Part shown: positions 42,131 to 54,554 of the stretch, piece after piece
Layout: each line of letters starts with the position of its first letter
Numbering within the stretch: the stretch's first letter is position 1
Assembly: GCF_024679245.1 (NCBI RefSeq)
Contig: NC_090173.1
Coordinates: 53,531,806 to 53,595,805 of the forward strand
Reading direction: 5' to 3'
From: Pseudorasbora parva
Taxonomy: Eukaryota; Chordata; Actinopteri; Cypriniformes; Gobionidae
DNA length: 64,000 nucleotides
Position numbers and translations under genes: made by a program
The notes under the pieces: generated by a model
Database searches by the model: none
Told to the model about the DNA's origin: nothing
Seen by the model: only the letters and a program-made list of their open reading frames with translations

Positions 42131-42465
42131 TTTAGAAAATAAGTTACCTGGTTGCCTTAAAATTTTGAGTTCATTGAAATTAAAATTTTGAGTTAATACA
42201 ATGAACATTTTTTGAGATTCGACAGCCTTTATTAAAATATTATTAAAAGATTTTGTAAGCATATTGGGTAATTATGTTTGTGTTATTTCTGATGACGCAG
42301 TGAAACATGCCAAATAGTGCTATTTTCATTTTTTATGTGGTTCAGATACAAAAATATTTTGAGTTTCTATTTATTAAACTAATTTCCTTCATTGTATCAA
42401 CTCAAATTTTTAATTTCAATAAACTCAAAATTTTAAGGCAACCAGGTTACTTACTTTTTTAAGTT
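42131..42465. mobile_element. MITE with approx. 80-bp terminal inverted repeats
   Basis: The left arm (42131-42215) containing ACCTGGTTGCCTTAAAATTT is the reverse complement of the right arm (42388-42465) ending AAATTTTAAGGCAACCAGGT. The roughly 170-bp middle has no ORF. Family not identified. Confidence 0.75.
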
Positions 42466-44669
42466 AAACCAACAAAAACCACCACAATTTTTAGCATTAT
42501 AAACCTGTTGATATCTGGAATGCAAAGCAAAACTCAGACAAGAAAAGACAAAACACCAATAATACACACATCTGTACAATTCAAAAATTGTATTACTAAC
42601 TGTAAGTGTATTATTTACAGCAGCTACAGTTATTATTTCATCTTACGCAATTGAAGATGCAAAGCAAAGTCACTCACGCAATTCTCTTTCTTAATTTTCT
42701 TTCAATTGCCCACACTCAAAAAAACAATTCTACTGCGTACTTAGTCAGAGAAAACAATGATTTTTTTTGGGAATGCAAATATGTTTGCAAAAGCGTTATT
42801 TTGTGTAAATTTATTTTTAAATGAAAACTTTAAATGAAACGACAGCGTAATATTGCATCCTATTTGGATATGGGTGTTATACGGTCTTCAGAACAGCAGG
42901 AGGCGCTGTTTCGGGGAAACGAGGGGTCTGAGAATGCGGGACTCTGAGTGCGGGACTGTGGAGGCTCCGAGTCTGCAGCTTCATCCGGTTGAGATCAGTT
43001 ATCAGGATTAAAAGATCTGGGATCTGTCAAATCATCTCGGATGTATTAGCGAGGTACGAAGAACGGGCCCCAGACTGACTTTATTTCTGTCAGACGTCTA
43101 CAGAAGCTCTTATTGAGAATTAGCAGATCTTTAGGTGTTGATGTTTAATTGAACATATTTGGTCACCCTTATCGTGATCAGTGTTTGCTTCAGTTGGGCT
43201 CTTGACTCTTCGTAAAGATAGTTTTTCTTTGTCTGCTATAACTGTTTCTTAGACACATCTGTTAGACACAAAACCAAGAAAAACAATGTGGTTGGAAGTT
43301 TCTGGTTATGTTTTGTAAGGCAACAAGAGAACAAAGGCCAGATGAAGGTACATTAAAATGTATATCAAAATTAATATAGTCTGGACGTTTTACTCATTAT
43401 TAATTAATATGTGTTGTATTAAACTTGTATTCACTTGTCTTTTTAATCCACATTTTTACAACAACCTTAACAGTCGTCTCTTTTTCCCCATAGTGCCCCT
43501 CGCAGACCCCTGTTTAAAAATCCCTGGCAACAGAGAAGAAGGCTCCCTTCCGTCCATAGTCCGAGTAAAGCAATTCTTGAATTGAAAGGATCCATGTTAA
43601 AAGTTAGCCAGCAAATCGATGCGCGTCCTCTGATTGGACACTGGAACCATGAATGAAGTGTGTCGTCATGGCCGTTCTCAATGCCGATTGGCCGCTCCGT
43701 CACGTCAATCACGGCCGCACACGCCCTTTCATAATGCAGCATGGGGGAGAGAACGTAACAAAATGACGGCTTCGTAGCGGAATACAGTCTTAACAGCAAA
43801 GCAGATCAAACGATTCGCTGCCATTCACGGATGGGTAGGTATCTAATGTTATTCGCATGCGTTTGATGGCGAATGATATCCCGATTTCCGTCAGTAAGCG
43901 CCTGTATGAGGGCTAGAAGCAGCACATTGCAGCAGTTTGAACGCCACGTTCGCTTTGTGAGGCGGCTCGGGTCAGGAAGTGAAGCCGTTGTATCTGATTT
44001 AGTTACATTTGGCCAGGGTTAAACACACAAACGCGCCGAGACGTCGAAGAAAAGCGCAATGTTTACGCTAAAGCAGATGCTAGCTTGTGTGACTAGCCGC
44101 TCTGACTAGCGACCCGCGCAAAACACTGACATTAATACTGTAGTCTTGAGGTAAACAACCCCTGGGTGGTAAGTAGAGCTGAATCATAACATCATTACAT
44201 GTTTCTGTGTACTGAAATCATATCAGCTGCAGTAATAATCTCTAATAAGGGCACTGTACGCCGCTTTGGCTTCAACTACACGAAATACTGATGACATCCA
44301 CCGAGCTAGTTTACACAACGAGCGAAGTAGGGGGTTTTAATCTCGTATGTGTAATCTTTGAGCTGTATGGACGTGTGTCGATGATACATTTCTATGTAAC
44401 GTTACTTCGGCTGTGTCTCAAACCCTTGGGCTTCAGCACGTGCTGTGATGGCCAAAACTGCTGTCTAGCCACGTTTTCCAGACGCAACATTAACACGCTT
44501 CGAGAATTCATAAGCTGGGTAGGGAAACATGGTGTATCTTTATACGCTAACTGTGTAAAATAGGATGATAACCCGTCAGCTAGATGCATGAAGGAGTAGT
44601 AGTGGTTAGTGTGCTAGTTAAATGCCACATGAGTCCTCACTGGACACGTGCTTTTAGCCGGAAATGGGC
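42466..44669. other. CpG-containing non-coding region; possible usp36 promoter and first exon
   Basis: The stretch 42870-44180 is richer in C+G and CpG than its surroundings. It has inverted CCAAT boxes (GATTGG at about 43634 and 43686) and a CRE-like TCACGTCA at about 43700. Possible + strand donors (GTAGGT at 43835, GTATCT at 43839) could close a non-coding first exon for usp36, whose first coding exon has a 5' splice acceptor. This is inference; no transcript is visible. Confidence 0.35.
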
Positions 44670-45080
44670 TACACTTTAGACTTCACTGGGTAACGTAACT
44701 CTTTATCTTAGTGCCCTTGTTACATACACACTACAGTAACTTATGCACAATTACACTCAACTAACCCTATAGTAAGTATGTTGGGTTACACTTTATTCTG
44801 TAACACTTTATTTTAGTGTCCTTGTTACTGTACGTATGTAGTAATAAAAAATTATGCATAATTACATGGAAGTAACCCTCAACCAAACCCTAATCCTACC
44901 CTATAGTGATTACATGTAGTTACTAAATATTACTCTATACTTACATTTATAATTATTACACTGTAATATGGACAGCTTAAAATAAAGTATAACCGTTTAT
45001 TTTAAGGTGTCATTACAGTGTAATTATATATTTAAATGCAGAGTAATATTAACTAACTATGCATAAGTACATCTTTATTT
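44670..45080. repeat. MITE-type repeat flanking the minisatellite
   Basis: Several blocks of ACACTTTATTTTAGTGTCC/CTTGTTAC type, in both orientations with GTGTAATTATA motifs. Related blocks occur at 49151-49540, so the array MITE appears inserted among relatives. Confidence 0.55.
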
Positions 45081-48000
45081 GGTAACACTTTATATTACGT
45101 GGCCTTAAGTACTATGTACTTACATCAAAAAATAAGTACAATGTACCTACTGTGTTCAAATTGTATTGCAAAACACCTTACAATACGGGTAGAGTTAGGG
45201 TCAGGTGTGGTGGTGTGGGTCAGTTTAAGGGTAAAGTTAGGGTCAGGTGTGGTGGTGTGGGTCAGTTTAAGGGTAAAGTTAGGAACAGGTGTGGTGGTGT
45301 GGGTCAGTTTAAGGGTAAAGTTAGGGACAGGTGTGGTGGTGTGGGTCAGTTTAAGGGTAAAGTTAGGGTCAGGTGTGGTGGTGTGGGTCAGTTTAAGGGT
45401 AAAGTTAGGGACAGGTGTGGTGGTGTGGGTCAGTTTAAGGGTAAAGTTAGGGACATGTGTGGTGGTGTGGGTCAGTTTAAGGGTAGAGTTAGGGTCAGGT
45501 GTGGTGGTGTGGGTCAGTTTAAGGGTAAAGTTAGGGACAGGTGTGGTGGTGTGGGTCAGTTTAAGGGTAAAGTTAGGGTCAGGTGTGGTGGTGTGGGTCA
45601 GTTTAAGGGTAAAGTTAGGGTCAGGTGTGGTGGTGTGGGTCAGTTTAAGGGTAAAGTTAGGGACAGGTGTGGTGGTGTGGGTCAGTTTAAGGGTAAAGTT
45701 AGGGTCAGGTGTGGTGGTGTGGGTCAGTTTAAGGGTAAAGTTAGGGACAGGTGTGGTGGTGTGGGTCAGTTTAAGGGTAAAGTTAGGGTCAGGTGTGGTG
45801 GTGTGGGTCAGTTTAAGGGTAAAGTTAGGGACAGGTGTGGTGGTGTGGGTCAGTTTAAGGGTAAAGTTAGGGTCAGGTGTGGTGGTGTGGGTCAGTTTAA
45901 GGGTAAAGTTAGGGACAGGTGTGGTGGTGTGGGTCAGTTTAAGGGTAAAGTTAGGGACATGTGTGGTGGTGTGGGTCAGTTTAAGGGTAGAGTTAGGGTC
46001 AGGTGTGGTGGTGTGGGTCAGTTTAAGGGTAAAGTTAGGGACAGGTGTGGTGGTGTGGGTCAGTTTAAGGGTAAAGTTAGGGTCAGGTGTGGTGGTGTGG
46101 GTCAGTTTAAGGGTAAAGTTAGGGTCAGGTGTGGTGGTGTGGGTCAGTTTAAGGGTAAAGTTAGGGACAGGTGTGGTGGTGTGGGTCAGTTTAAGGGTAA
46201 AGTTAGGGTCAGGTGTGGTGGTGTGGGTCAGTTTAAGGGTAAAGTTAGGGTCAGGTGTGGTGGTGTGGGTCAGTTTAAGGGTAAAGTTAGGAACAGGTGT
46301 GGTGGTGTGGGTCAGTTTAAGGGTAAAGTTAGGGACAGGTGTGGTGGTGTGGGTCAGTTTAAGGGTAAAGTTAGGGTCAGGTGTGGTGGTGTGGGTCAGT
46401 TTAAGGGTAAAGTTAGGGACAGGTGTGGTGGTGTGGGTCAGTTTAAGGGTAAAGTTAGGGACATGTGTGCTGGTGTGGGTCAGTTAAAGGGTAGAGTTAG
46501 GGTCAGGTGTGGTGGTGTGGGTCAGTTTAAGGGTAAAGTTAGGGACAGGTGTGGTGGTGTGGGTCAGTTTAAGGGTAAAGTTAGGGACAGGTGTGGTGGT
46601 GTGGGTCAGTTTAAGGGTAAAGTTAGGGTCAGGTGTGGTGGTGTGGGTCAGTTTAAGGGTAAAGTTAGGGTCAGGTGTGGTGGTGTGGGTCAGTTTAGGG
46701 GTAAAGTTAGGGTCAGGTGTGGTGGTGTGGGTCAGTTTAAGGGTAAAGTTAGGGTCAGGTGTGCTGGTGTGGGTCAGATTAAGGGTAAAGTTAGGGTCAG
46801 GTGTGGTGGTGTGGGTCAGTTTAAGGGTAAAGTTAGGGTCAGGTATGGTGGTGTGGGTCAGTTTAAGGGTAAAGTTAGGGTCAGGTGTGGTGGTGTGGGT
46901 CAGTTTAAGGGTAAAGTTAGGGTCAGGTATGGTGGTGTGGGTCAGTTTAAGGGTAAAGTTAGGGTCAGGTGTGGTGGTGTGGGTCAGTTTAAGGGTAAAG
47001 TTAGGGTCAGGTGTGGTGGTGTGGGTCAGTTTAAGGGTAAAGTTAGGGACAGGTGTGGTGGTGTGGGTCAGTTTAAGGGTAAAGTTAGGGACAGGTGTGG
47101 TGGTGTGGGTCAGTTTAAGGGTAAAGTTAGGGACAGGTGTGGTGGTGTGGGTCAGTTTAAGGGTAAAGTTAGGGTCAGGTGTGGTGGTGTGGGTCAGTTT
47201 AAGGGTAAAGTTAGGGTCAGGTGTGGTGGTGTGGGTCAGTTTAAGGGTAAAGTTAGGGTCAGGTGTGGTGGTGTGGGTCAGTTTAAGGGTAAAGTTAGGG
47301 TCAGGTGTGGTGGTGTGGGTCAGTTTAAGGGTAAAGTTAGGGTCAGGTGTGGTGGTGTGGGTCAGTTTAAGGGTAAAGTGGTGTGGGTCAGTTTAAGGGT
47401 AAAGTTAGGGACAGGTGTGGTGGTGTGGGTCAGTTTAAGGGTAAAGTTAGGGTCAGGTGTGGTGGTGTGGGTCAGTTTATGGGTAAAGTTAGGGACAGGT
47501 GTGGTGGTGTGGGTGAGTTTAAGGGTAAAGTTAGGGACAGGTGTGGTGGTGTGGGTCAGTTTAAGGGTAAAGTTAGGGTCAGGTGTGGTGGTGTGGGTCA
47601 GTTTAAGGGTAAAGTTAGGGTCAGGTGTGGTGGTGTGGGTCAGTTTAAGGGTAAAGTTAGGGACAGGTGTGGTGGTGTGGGTCAGTTTAAGGGTAAAGTT
47701 AGGGACAGGTGTGGTGGTGTGGGTCAGTTTAAGGGTAAAGTTAGGGTCAGGTGTGGTGGTGTGGGTCAGTTTAAGGGTAAAGTTAGGGACAGGTGTGGTG
47801 GTGTGGGTCAGTTTAAGGGTAAAGTTAGGGTCAGGTGTGGTGGTGTGGGTCAGTTTAAGGGTAGAGTTAGGGACAGGTGTGGTGGTGTGGGTCAGTTTAA
47901 GGGTAAAGTTAGGGTCAGGTGTGGTGGTGTGGGTCAGTTTAAGGGTAAAGTTAGGGTCAGGTGTGGTGGTGTGGGTCAGTTTAAGGGTAAAGTTAGGGTC

Positions 48001-49150
48001 AGGTGTGGTGGTGTGGGTCAGTTTAAGGGTAAAGTTAGGGACAGGTGTGGTGGTGTGGGTCAGTTTAAGGGTAAAGTTAGGGGCAGGTGTGGTGGTGTGG
48101 GTCAGTTTAAGGGTAAAGTTAGGGACAGGTGTGGTGGTGTGGGTCAGTTTAAGGGTAAAGTTAGGGACAGGTGTGGTGGTGTGGGTCAGTTTAAGGGTAA
48201 AGTTAGGGTCAGGTGTGGTGGTGTGGGTCAGTTTAAGGGTAAAGTTAGGGACAGGTGTGGTGGTGTGGGTCAGTTTAAGGGTAAAGTTAGGGACAGGTGT
48301 GGTGGTGTGGGTCAGTTTAAGGGTAAAGTTAGGGTCAGGTGTGGTGGTGTGGGTCAGTTTAAGGGTAAAGTTAGGGACAGGTGTGGTGGTGTGGGTCAGT
48401 TTAAGGGTAAAGTTAGGGACAGGTGTGGTGGTGTGGGTCAGTTTAAGGGTAAAGTTAGGGTCAGGTGTGGTGGTGTGGGTCAGTTTAAGGGTAAAGTTAG
48501 GGTCAGGTGTGGTGGTGTGGGTCAGTTTAAGGGTAAAGTTAGGGTCAGGTGTGGTGGTGTGGGTCAGTTTAAGGGTAGAGTTAGGGACAGGTGTGGTGGT
48601 GTGGGTCAGTTTAAGGGTAGAGTTAGGGACAGGTGTGGTGGTGTGGGTCAGTTTAAGGGTAAAGTTAGGGTCAGGTGTGGTGGTGTGGGTCAGTTTAAGG
48701 GTAGAGTTAGGGACAGGTGTGGTGGTGTGGGTCAGTTTAAGGGTAAAGTTAGGGTCAGGTGTGGTGGTGTGGGTCAGTTTAAGGGTAGAGTTAGGGACAG
48801 GTGTGGTGGTGTGGGTCAGTTTAAGGGTAAAGTTAGGGTCAGGTGTGGTGGTGTGGGTCAGTTTAAGGGTAAAGTTAGGGTCAGGTGTGGTGGTGTGGGT
48901 CAGTTTAAGGGTAAAGTTAGGGTCAGGTGTGGTGGTTTGGGTCAGTTTAAGGGTTTGGTGTAAGGGAAGTGCCAACTGTGTAAGTACAAATGTAACTACA
49001 GAAATGAATTACAGACGTAATTACATGCAGGTAATTTTAAAAATGTAAATAGGCTACAATGTAAACATGTATGTACACGATAAGTGCATCAAATGATTAA
49101 TTACAATGTTAGTACATAGTAGTTAAGGCCACCTAATATAAAGTGGGTCC
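45081..49150. mobile_element. MITE with an internally expanded minisatellite
   Basis: The left end (GGTAACACTTTATATTACGT then GGCCTTAAGTACTATGTACT) is mirrored by the right end (AGTACATAGTAGTTAAGGCC then ACCTAATATAAAGTG at 49110-49146). Between them lies the 42-bp array. Outside the array the element keeps only about 300 bp. Confidence 0.8.
45187..48955. repeat. 42-bp minisatellite, about 90 copies
   Basis: Unit GTTAGGG(T/A)CAGGTGTGGTGG then TGTGGGTCAGTTTAAGGGTAAA. Most variation is T/A after GTTAGGG, plus rarer G-to-A and AGAG/AAAG variants. One unit near 47375-47390 lacks 16 bases. Because 42 is divisible by three, the frames stay open on both strands, so ORFs of 295-1,298 codons here are not genes. 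The G-rich strand carries TTAGGG and several GG/GGG runs per unit. Confidence 0.95.
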
Positions 49151-49545
49151 CTTTGTTTGTGTCCTTGTTACGTTACATGTACTTACTATAGTAATAACAG
49201 TAAATGATTTACAATTACATGCAACTAACCCTCATCCTAATCCTATATTACTCTGTACTTAATTATATAATCACACTGTAACAATGACACCTTATCAAAG
49301 TGTAAGCCTTTATTTTACGGTGTCATTGTTACAGTGTAATTATGTGTTGAAGTACTGAGTAATAGTAATTAACTACATGTTCTTACTATAGGGTTGGGAT
49401 TTGGTTTAAGGTTAGTTTAATGTAATTAGGAACAGTAAGTAGGAAACTGTAAAATAGTGTAACCGTACGTTGTTTCTTAAGTACAGTGCTTAAATGTACA
49501 ATTACACTGCAACAAGGGCAATCAAATAAAGTGTAACCAGATACT
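49151..49545. repeat. MITE-type repeat right of the minisatellite
   Basis: Counterpart of 44670-45080: GTGTCCTTGTTAC, TGACACCTTATCAAAGTGTAA and TTATTTTACGGTGTCATTGT blocks in opposing orientations. No ORF. Confidence 0.55.
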
Positions 49546-49699
49546 GTACCGTTGACATGCTTTATGGAGGAATAATTTATTTTGATATAAATCTCTCATA
49601 TTGAATGTCAATGTTGTATATATTTTATAATTTAGTGCAATACATGTTGGTACAACACAGCAATAATTGTTTTCATGTACACTATCTTAAAGGCATAAT

Positions 49700-50010
49700 T
49701 TTATCATATATCATTTAATCACCCCAAAAAAATGAAAATTAGCCCATGATTTTCTCCCCCTCAAGCCATCCCAGGTGTGTATGACATTCTTCTTTCAGGC
49801 GAATACAATCAGAGTTATATTAAAAAATGTCCTGGCTCTTCCAGGCTTTATAATAAAGCTTCCCAGCCCAAAAGTACATCCATCCATTATAAAAGTGCTC
49901 CATATGACGGCAGGGGTTAATAAAGGCCTTCAGAAGCGAATCGATGGGTTTGTGTAAGAGAAATATCCACGTTATAAAGTGAAATATGTAGCTTCTGCCG
50001 TCCGTATTTA
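49700..50010. repeat. Interspersed cyprinid repeat fragment
   Basis: The run CAATCAGAGTTATATTAAAA, then CCTGGCTCTTCCAGGCTTTA, then AATAAAGGCCTTCAGAAGCG resembles a dispersed element I recognise from cyprinid genomes. Family name not certain; no coding potential. Confidence 0.5.
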
Positions 50011-51237
50011 ACCTGCTGTTGAGTTGGGTGAAACCATCCCTTAATGGCATAATTGTGCAGTTAGTCAAGTTTGAGAGTCGAGTTTGTTCTTGTGTTCTAA
50101 TGGAAGTTCTTTTGTGTGTCGTTTTACCACCGCAGTTCCATGGTAACCATAGTTACTGTTGCTGCTGTAAAACCATAATAATAATGATAATAATGTTTTA
50201 TAAAAGACAATTGACGACTTGAAAAGTGGAGCCACCGCACCGCCATGTTGGTATTTCCTCACATTCTACTGAATCAACAGGAAATCATCTAAACGGTTCT
50301 TAACAATGTTTATATCTGAATTTCACTGAGTTTGATTGACAGGCGATCTGACCAATCAAAACGCAGAATCCGACATTTTGTGCGACACACAAACCAGACA
50401 GAAGAGTTAGTAGATTAGCTATGGTTGACTTAAACTTGGAAAACTGTGTCTCTGACGTCTTGCCGTAGTTTGAACAACATACCTTCTGATGTTCATTCAT
50501 ATTTATTTGGGGCTATTACTAGCAGTAAAGAGGAAGACGATTTGTTCACGTGCCGCTTGAACTGAGGCGCTAGAGCGATCTGTCAAGGCACATTAAACAG
50601 TATTTATTTTTTCGAATTTGTCTGACCTAGCAACAGTAACTAAGGGCGCAGATCTTTGCAAAGGGTCAATTGGGTTTTTGTTCGAGTAAAACACTTGCAT
50701 ATGCGAGTAGATTCTATACATTAATAAATGCTTCGATTTTACTCGCCAGTGTGTGTGTTGGTTAAGAATAAGTTTAGCATAGATATATTTTCACTCACTG
50801 ATCACCGACTGAGCGCATGAGAGTTTCTCAGCTCATCTGATGGCGTACCGTATATGAAGGCGCACAACTCTCCTTCACTTTGCTGAGTGTGCATATTTGC
50901 ATACCACGCAGAATTGACGCGCTACATTTTAACAAAAATTTTCTTGTCAAAATACCAGAGTTAATTTAGAATTATTCAGCTTTTAAGAACAATCTTTTTT
51001 TTTACAGAAACACCAACAATATCTTAAGCACCACCACCAGTCCAAAGTTAAATGACAAATATGCATTCATACATGCTCACCAACAGTTTTAGTTCTAATT
51101 ACTAAAGGTCTATCATTAAATAGTTCTTGATTATCATATCATAAACTAGTCAAATGCTTGACTGACTGATGTTAAGAGAGTGTGTTCAGATATTTAAAAA
51201 GCTGGGCCGTTTATTGCTCAATTAGGTGTTATGTATA

Positions 51238-51250
<13 letters not shown>
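50011..51250. other. Non-coding stretch, nothing recognised
   Basis: No supported gene, RNA or named repeat. Short ORFs have no recognisable domains. Probably usp36 upstream or intron 1 DNA. Confidence 0.4.

Positions 51251-51305
<55 letters not shown>
51251..51305. repeat. (TA)n microsatellite
   Basis: About 27 TA units after a short TG run. Confidence 0.95.
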
Positions 51306-51313
<8 letters not shown>

Positions 51314-51614
51314 AAAGAGAAAAGACTGGGCACATTAGAAAAGACTGGGCACATTACTGTTACTTATGTGACTTTGATTGACGTTAAAAAGAGTTATTAA
51401 ACACAATAATTAGCAAAAAACAATAACTGGCAGTCTTGCGCTGTTTGACCCACACGCACCGAAACGGGAACAATGCGTGACACAAATGTTGGCTAAAACT
51501 GCTGGTCACTTTCAGAAGTTGTAGCGATGCTTTCTTTTCCCAGAAAGAATGTGAAGCACAAATGGTTTCATTCTCAGTTTTTAATTTAAAAATATATATA
51601 TATATAATTGACAT

Positions 51615-51715
51615 AGATTTTACACACTAATTGCAATATCGTATCGCATATCGAATATCACACTATTTAACAAGATATCGTATATCGCATTTTTCTTCAA
51701 AATCGCACAGCCCTT
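51615..51715. repeat. hAT-like repeat end fragment
   Basis: Contains TCGTATCGCATATCGAATAT and ends AAATCGCACAGCCCTTA. Its complement AGGGCTGTGCGATTTTGAAG resembles a common fish hAT-type terminus. Only one end is visible. The rest of 51306-52507 shows no gene. Confidence 0.45.
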
Positions 51716-52507
51716 ATATAATATAATATAATAAAGTATATCAGTCTGGCGACTCAACAAAAAAATGTACTAGCCAATGGCGATTCTGTTGCCACGGTGT
51801 GTGTAGAGGGTTGTTTGGCGACCTGAGAATTGTCCTCCTTGGCAGCATTTCCTCAATCATGCTGTACGTTTGTAGAGTCAGATCTAGCAGCACTGAATTC
51901 ACCAGCCTTTTGATGTAGTCGGTCAAACGGGGTTTAAAAAAAGATCTGATTGGATGCATTTACACAGTTCAGCTGCTGGTTTCTCAGACTGTAATAGTAA
52001 CGGGATTCTGTATGAGACCGAAAACAAAGAGCCGCTCGATGAGGTGGGGATCTAGGATACATTATTTACAGTCCATTGTAGGAAACTAAATGCACAAACG
52101 TCTCGCTTGTCAGCGATGTAGATTGTGAACGACTCTACTGCTGAGAAGGACAGTATATCTCCTTGTATTATGCGTGTAACATGCTCAGCATAGTTAATTT
52201 TCAGATCTGCTGTTGAATATTTACGAGTGTAAATCGGTCAGTCGAGTGAAGATGCCCGTGAGAGAGTGTCTTGATGCTCAGGCACATGTGGTTACCTCAG
52301 TGCTTTTGGCTGAGCGCAGCTCGTGCAGGACTGTGTCACCATTCAGCGCAAGTGCACATGAAGGTTATTCTGCCCTTGTGGCTTTGATGCATGTGCAGCC
52401 TGCTCCGCTCTGTACGTCAGCACTAGACCTGATGAGTAAGACCATGCAGAACACAACTCAGCCTTTACTGCTCATCTGTGTCCTGATTGCAACATAGCTG
52501 CATTTTA

Positions 52508-52614
<107 letters not shown>

Positions 52615-53021
52615 TAATATATATATAAAATATACTTTGTGTAGCAGTGTCCTTGTTACAGTGTAATTATAAATTTAAGTACTAGGTAATATTAAATAAC
52701 ATATACTTAATATTAGGAGGAGTATAACCGTACAAAAAGCTTGAATTCATGGTTCAGTACAGGTTCAAAATTACAAATTGTACAAACTGTCCTTAAAGGA
52801 ATTAAATTATAACTAAATGTTTCTTACCCCAATTAATTTGTTCACAGTGGCTGTCATTTTCATGACATTAATTTAATATGCATTAAATAAACAAGGTATC
52901 ACCATCAGATGAAGTGTAGTGATTATATCGGCTAATATAGGTCATATATTTAGTGAAAGAGTTTGTTCCTCTAGTGAACTGACAGCTGTGACACTGAATG
53001 ACTTCTGAGGTAAATGTGATG

Positions 53022-54031
53022 TAGCAACTGACGATTATTTTTTCTGTCGACTAATCTAACGATTATTATTTTTCCCCGATTAGTCGACTAATCTAAATTG
53101 TTTTTATTACAATAAATAATTAATCGAATGTTCTTTTTTGTAATTAGCTCATGAATCCTTTGGGTTCATCCCTTAACTTTACAAAAAAATATATAAGTAC
53201 AACTTTTCATATAATATTTCATTCTTTATTCATTTTCAACCAATGTGGTTGAAGTTTTTACAGTATAAAATAATAAAGAGGCAAAAAAAATTATTTTACT
53301 ATGGTAAATATGAGTTTATGATAGCGTTTATAATTAACCCACAGTAGCCATACATTTACAGTTGTTTGAGACGTCATGAAATGTTCTTGTTATGAAATGT
53401 TAGCAAACCATAAAATGTAGTCAGGGTTCTGCTATTTGGTTTCCAGAAATCTGGAGCTGATTCGGGGTAGCTCAGTGCTTTGTGACTGTTGTCTCGCGGC
53501 GCACTGTCTTTTAAGAGGCCATTCACATTTCACGTCTTTTGCGCGCTCAAGCTCATTATTTCCAATGTAGGCGCGCGATAAGCACTCTAATAATGGAAGC
53601 GACGCGCTTGTTTTTTCCAGGCGCGTCCGCACCGCATCGAGTTAAAAACATCTCTCCTTTTCAGAAAGCCGCAAGAATATCCGACCTGAACCAGGAAGTT
53701 GGTCACCAGATCACACAGACACCAGTTAAACCGTAACACCGGACAGCACCGAGATGTTTTCCTCTGAGGTGCTCGCGCATCGCAGTTGTGCTGCCGTGGT
53801 ACACCATATCGGTTTTGCAAAGGGAACAAAGGGCCATTTTATTTGTCCTCTGTTTAAAGTATTCCCATACTTTTGATAAGTGGTCTCTCTTTTTGTAATA
53901 GAATGCAACTTTCTCCATTCCCTGCATGCCATTACGCGAGATGTAAACAAACAGTGTGACGCGTTTCACACACGTCGACGTATTTTTGTAGTCGACGTAA
54001 TCGATGACGTCGACGCGTCGTTGCAGCACTA
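53022..54031 (-). mobile_element. hAT-type DNA transposon remnant with 8-bp target duplication
   Basis: Flanked by ATGTGATG at 53014-53021 and 54032-54039. The right end in reverse complement reads TAGTGCTGCAACGACGCG; the left end reads TAGCAACTGACGATTA, the same terminus with about five bases missing. Internally it holds an AT-rich half and a BED zinc-finger coding remnant on the minus strand. At 1,010 bp it is far too short for a full hAT transposase, so it is non-autonomous. Confidence 0.82.
53754..53876 (-). pseudogene. BED-type zinc finger remnant of a hAT transposase
   Basis: Within an open minus-strand frame (53703-54059). The segment SKVWEYFKQRTNKMALC, then SLC, then TTAMREHLRGKH has the aromatic start, the C-x2-C pair and the H-x4-H pair of BED fingers. 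These bind DNA at hAT transposase N-termini. The catalytic domain is missing. Confidence 0.72.
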
Positions 54032-54554
54032 ATGTGATGCTACGGGACATTGTTCTCAAGCTGTTTTATTGACGTCTTTCTGCCGTTGAAACACAGATTG
54101 AGCGAAAATACAACATATGATATATATTTCAGTAAGTAAGTAATGTATGTTGATTCATGATTATTCTTTCACTTGAAAGAGAGGATGGCATTCACTTGCG
54201 CGCCGCTGTTTGAACTGATGTGCCTATACTGTCATCAGTCACGCCACATTAAAGAGCGAAAAAACAGCTTTTATTGTTTGAATTTCATTGTAAAATGGAC
54301 AGAATTGTTAGTGTGGGAACTTGGATTGAAGTTTGTACCACGCATGAAACAACCCTACTGTTAAAGATTGCGTTTGTGAACCTTACCAGAATTCCTGTAC
54401 TGAACCGGATTGGTGCAAATACTTGTACCGTTACACCCCTACTTAATATAGGGTTATATTATATAATATAGTCTGACTGATTAATCATTTACATATGTTT
54501 TGTCATTCTCTTTTAATGTTCGATTTTAAAAATAAATGTAAAAACTGTGTACAT

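Noticed and set aside
45187..48955. CRISPR-like or telomeric array
   Set aside because: No unique spacers between repeats, and the 42-bp unit only contains TTAGGG once; it is a minisatellite inside a MITE.
45099..49048. ORFs of 295-1,298 codons on both strands encoding 14-residue repeats
   Set aside because: Artefact of a 42-bp tandem repeat whose period is divisible by three and whose unit lacks stops; no domain and no consistent start.
51182..51400. 72-codon ORF with a Tyr/Ile run
   Set aside because: Mostly translated (TA)n microsatellite.
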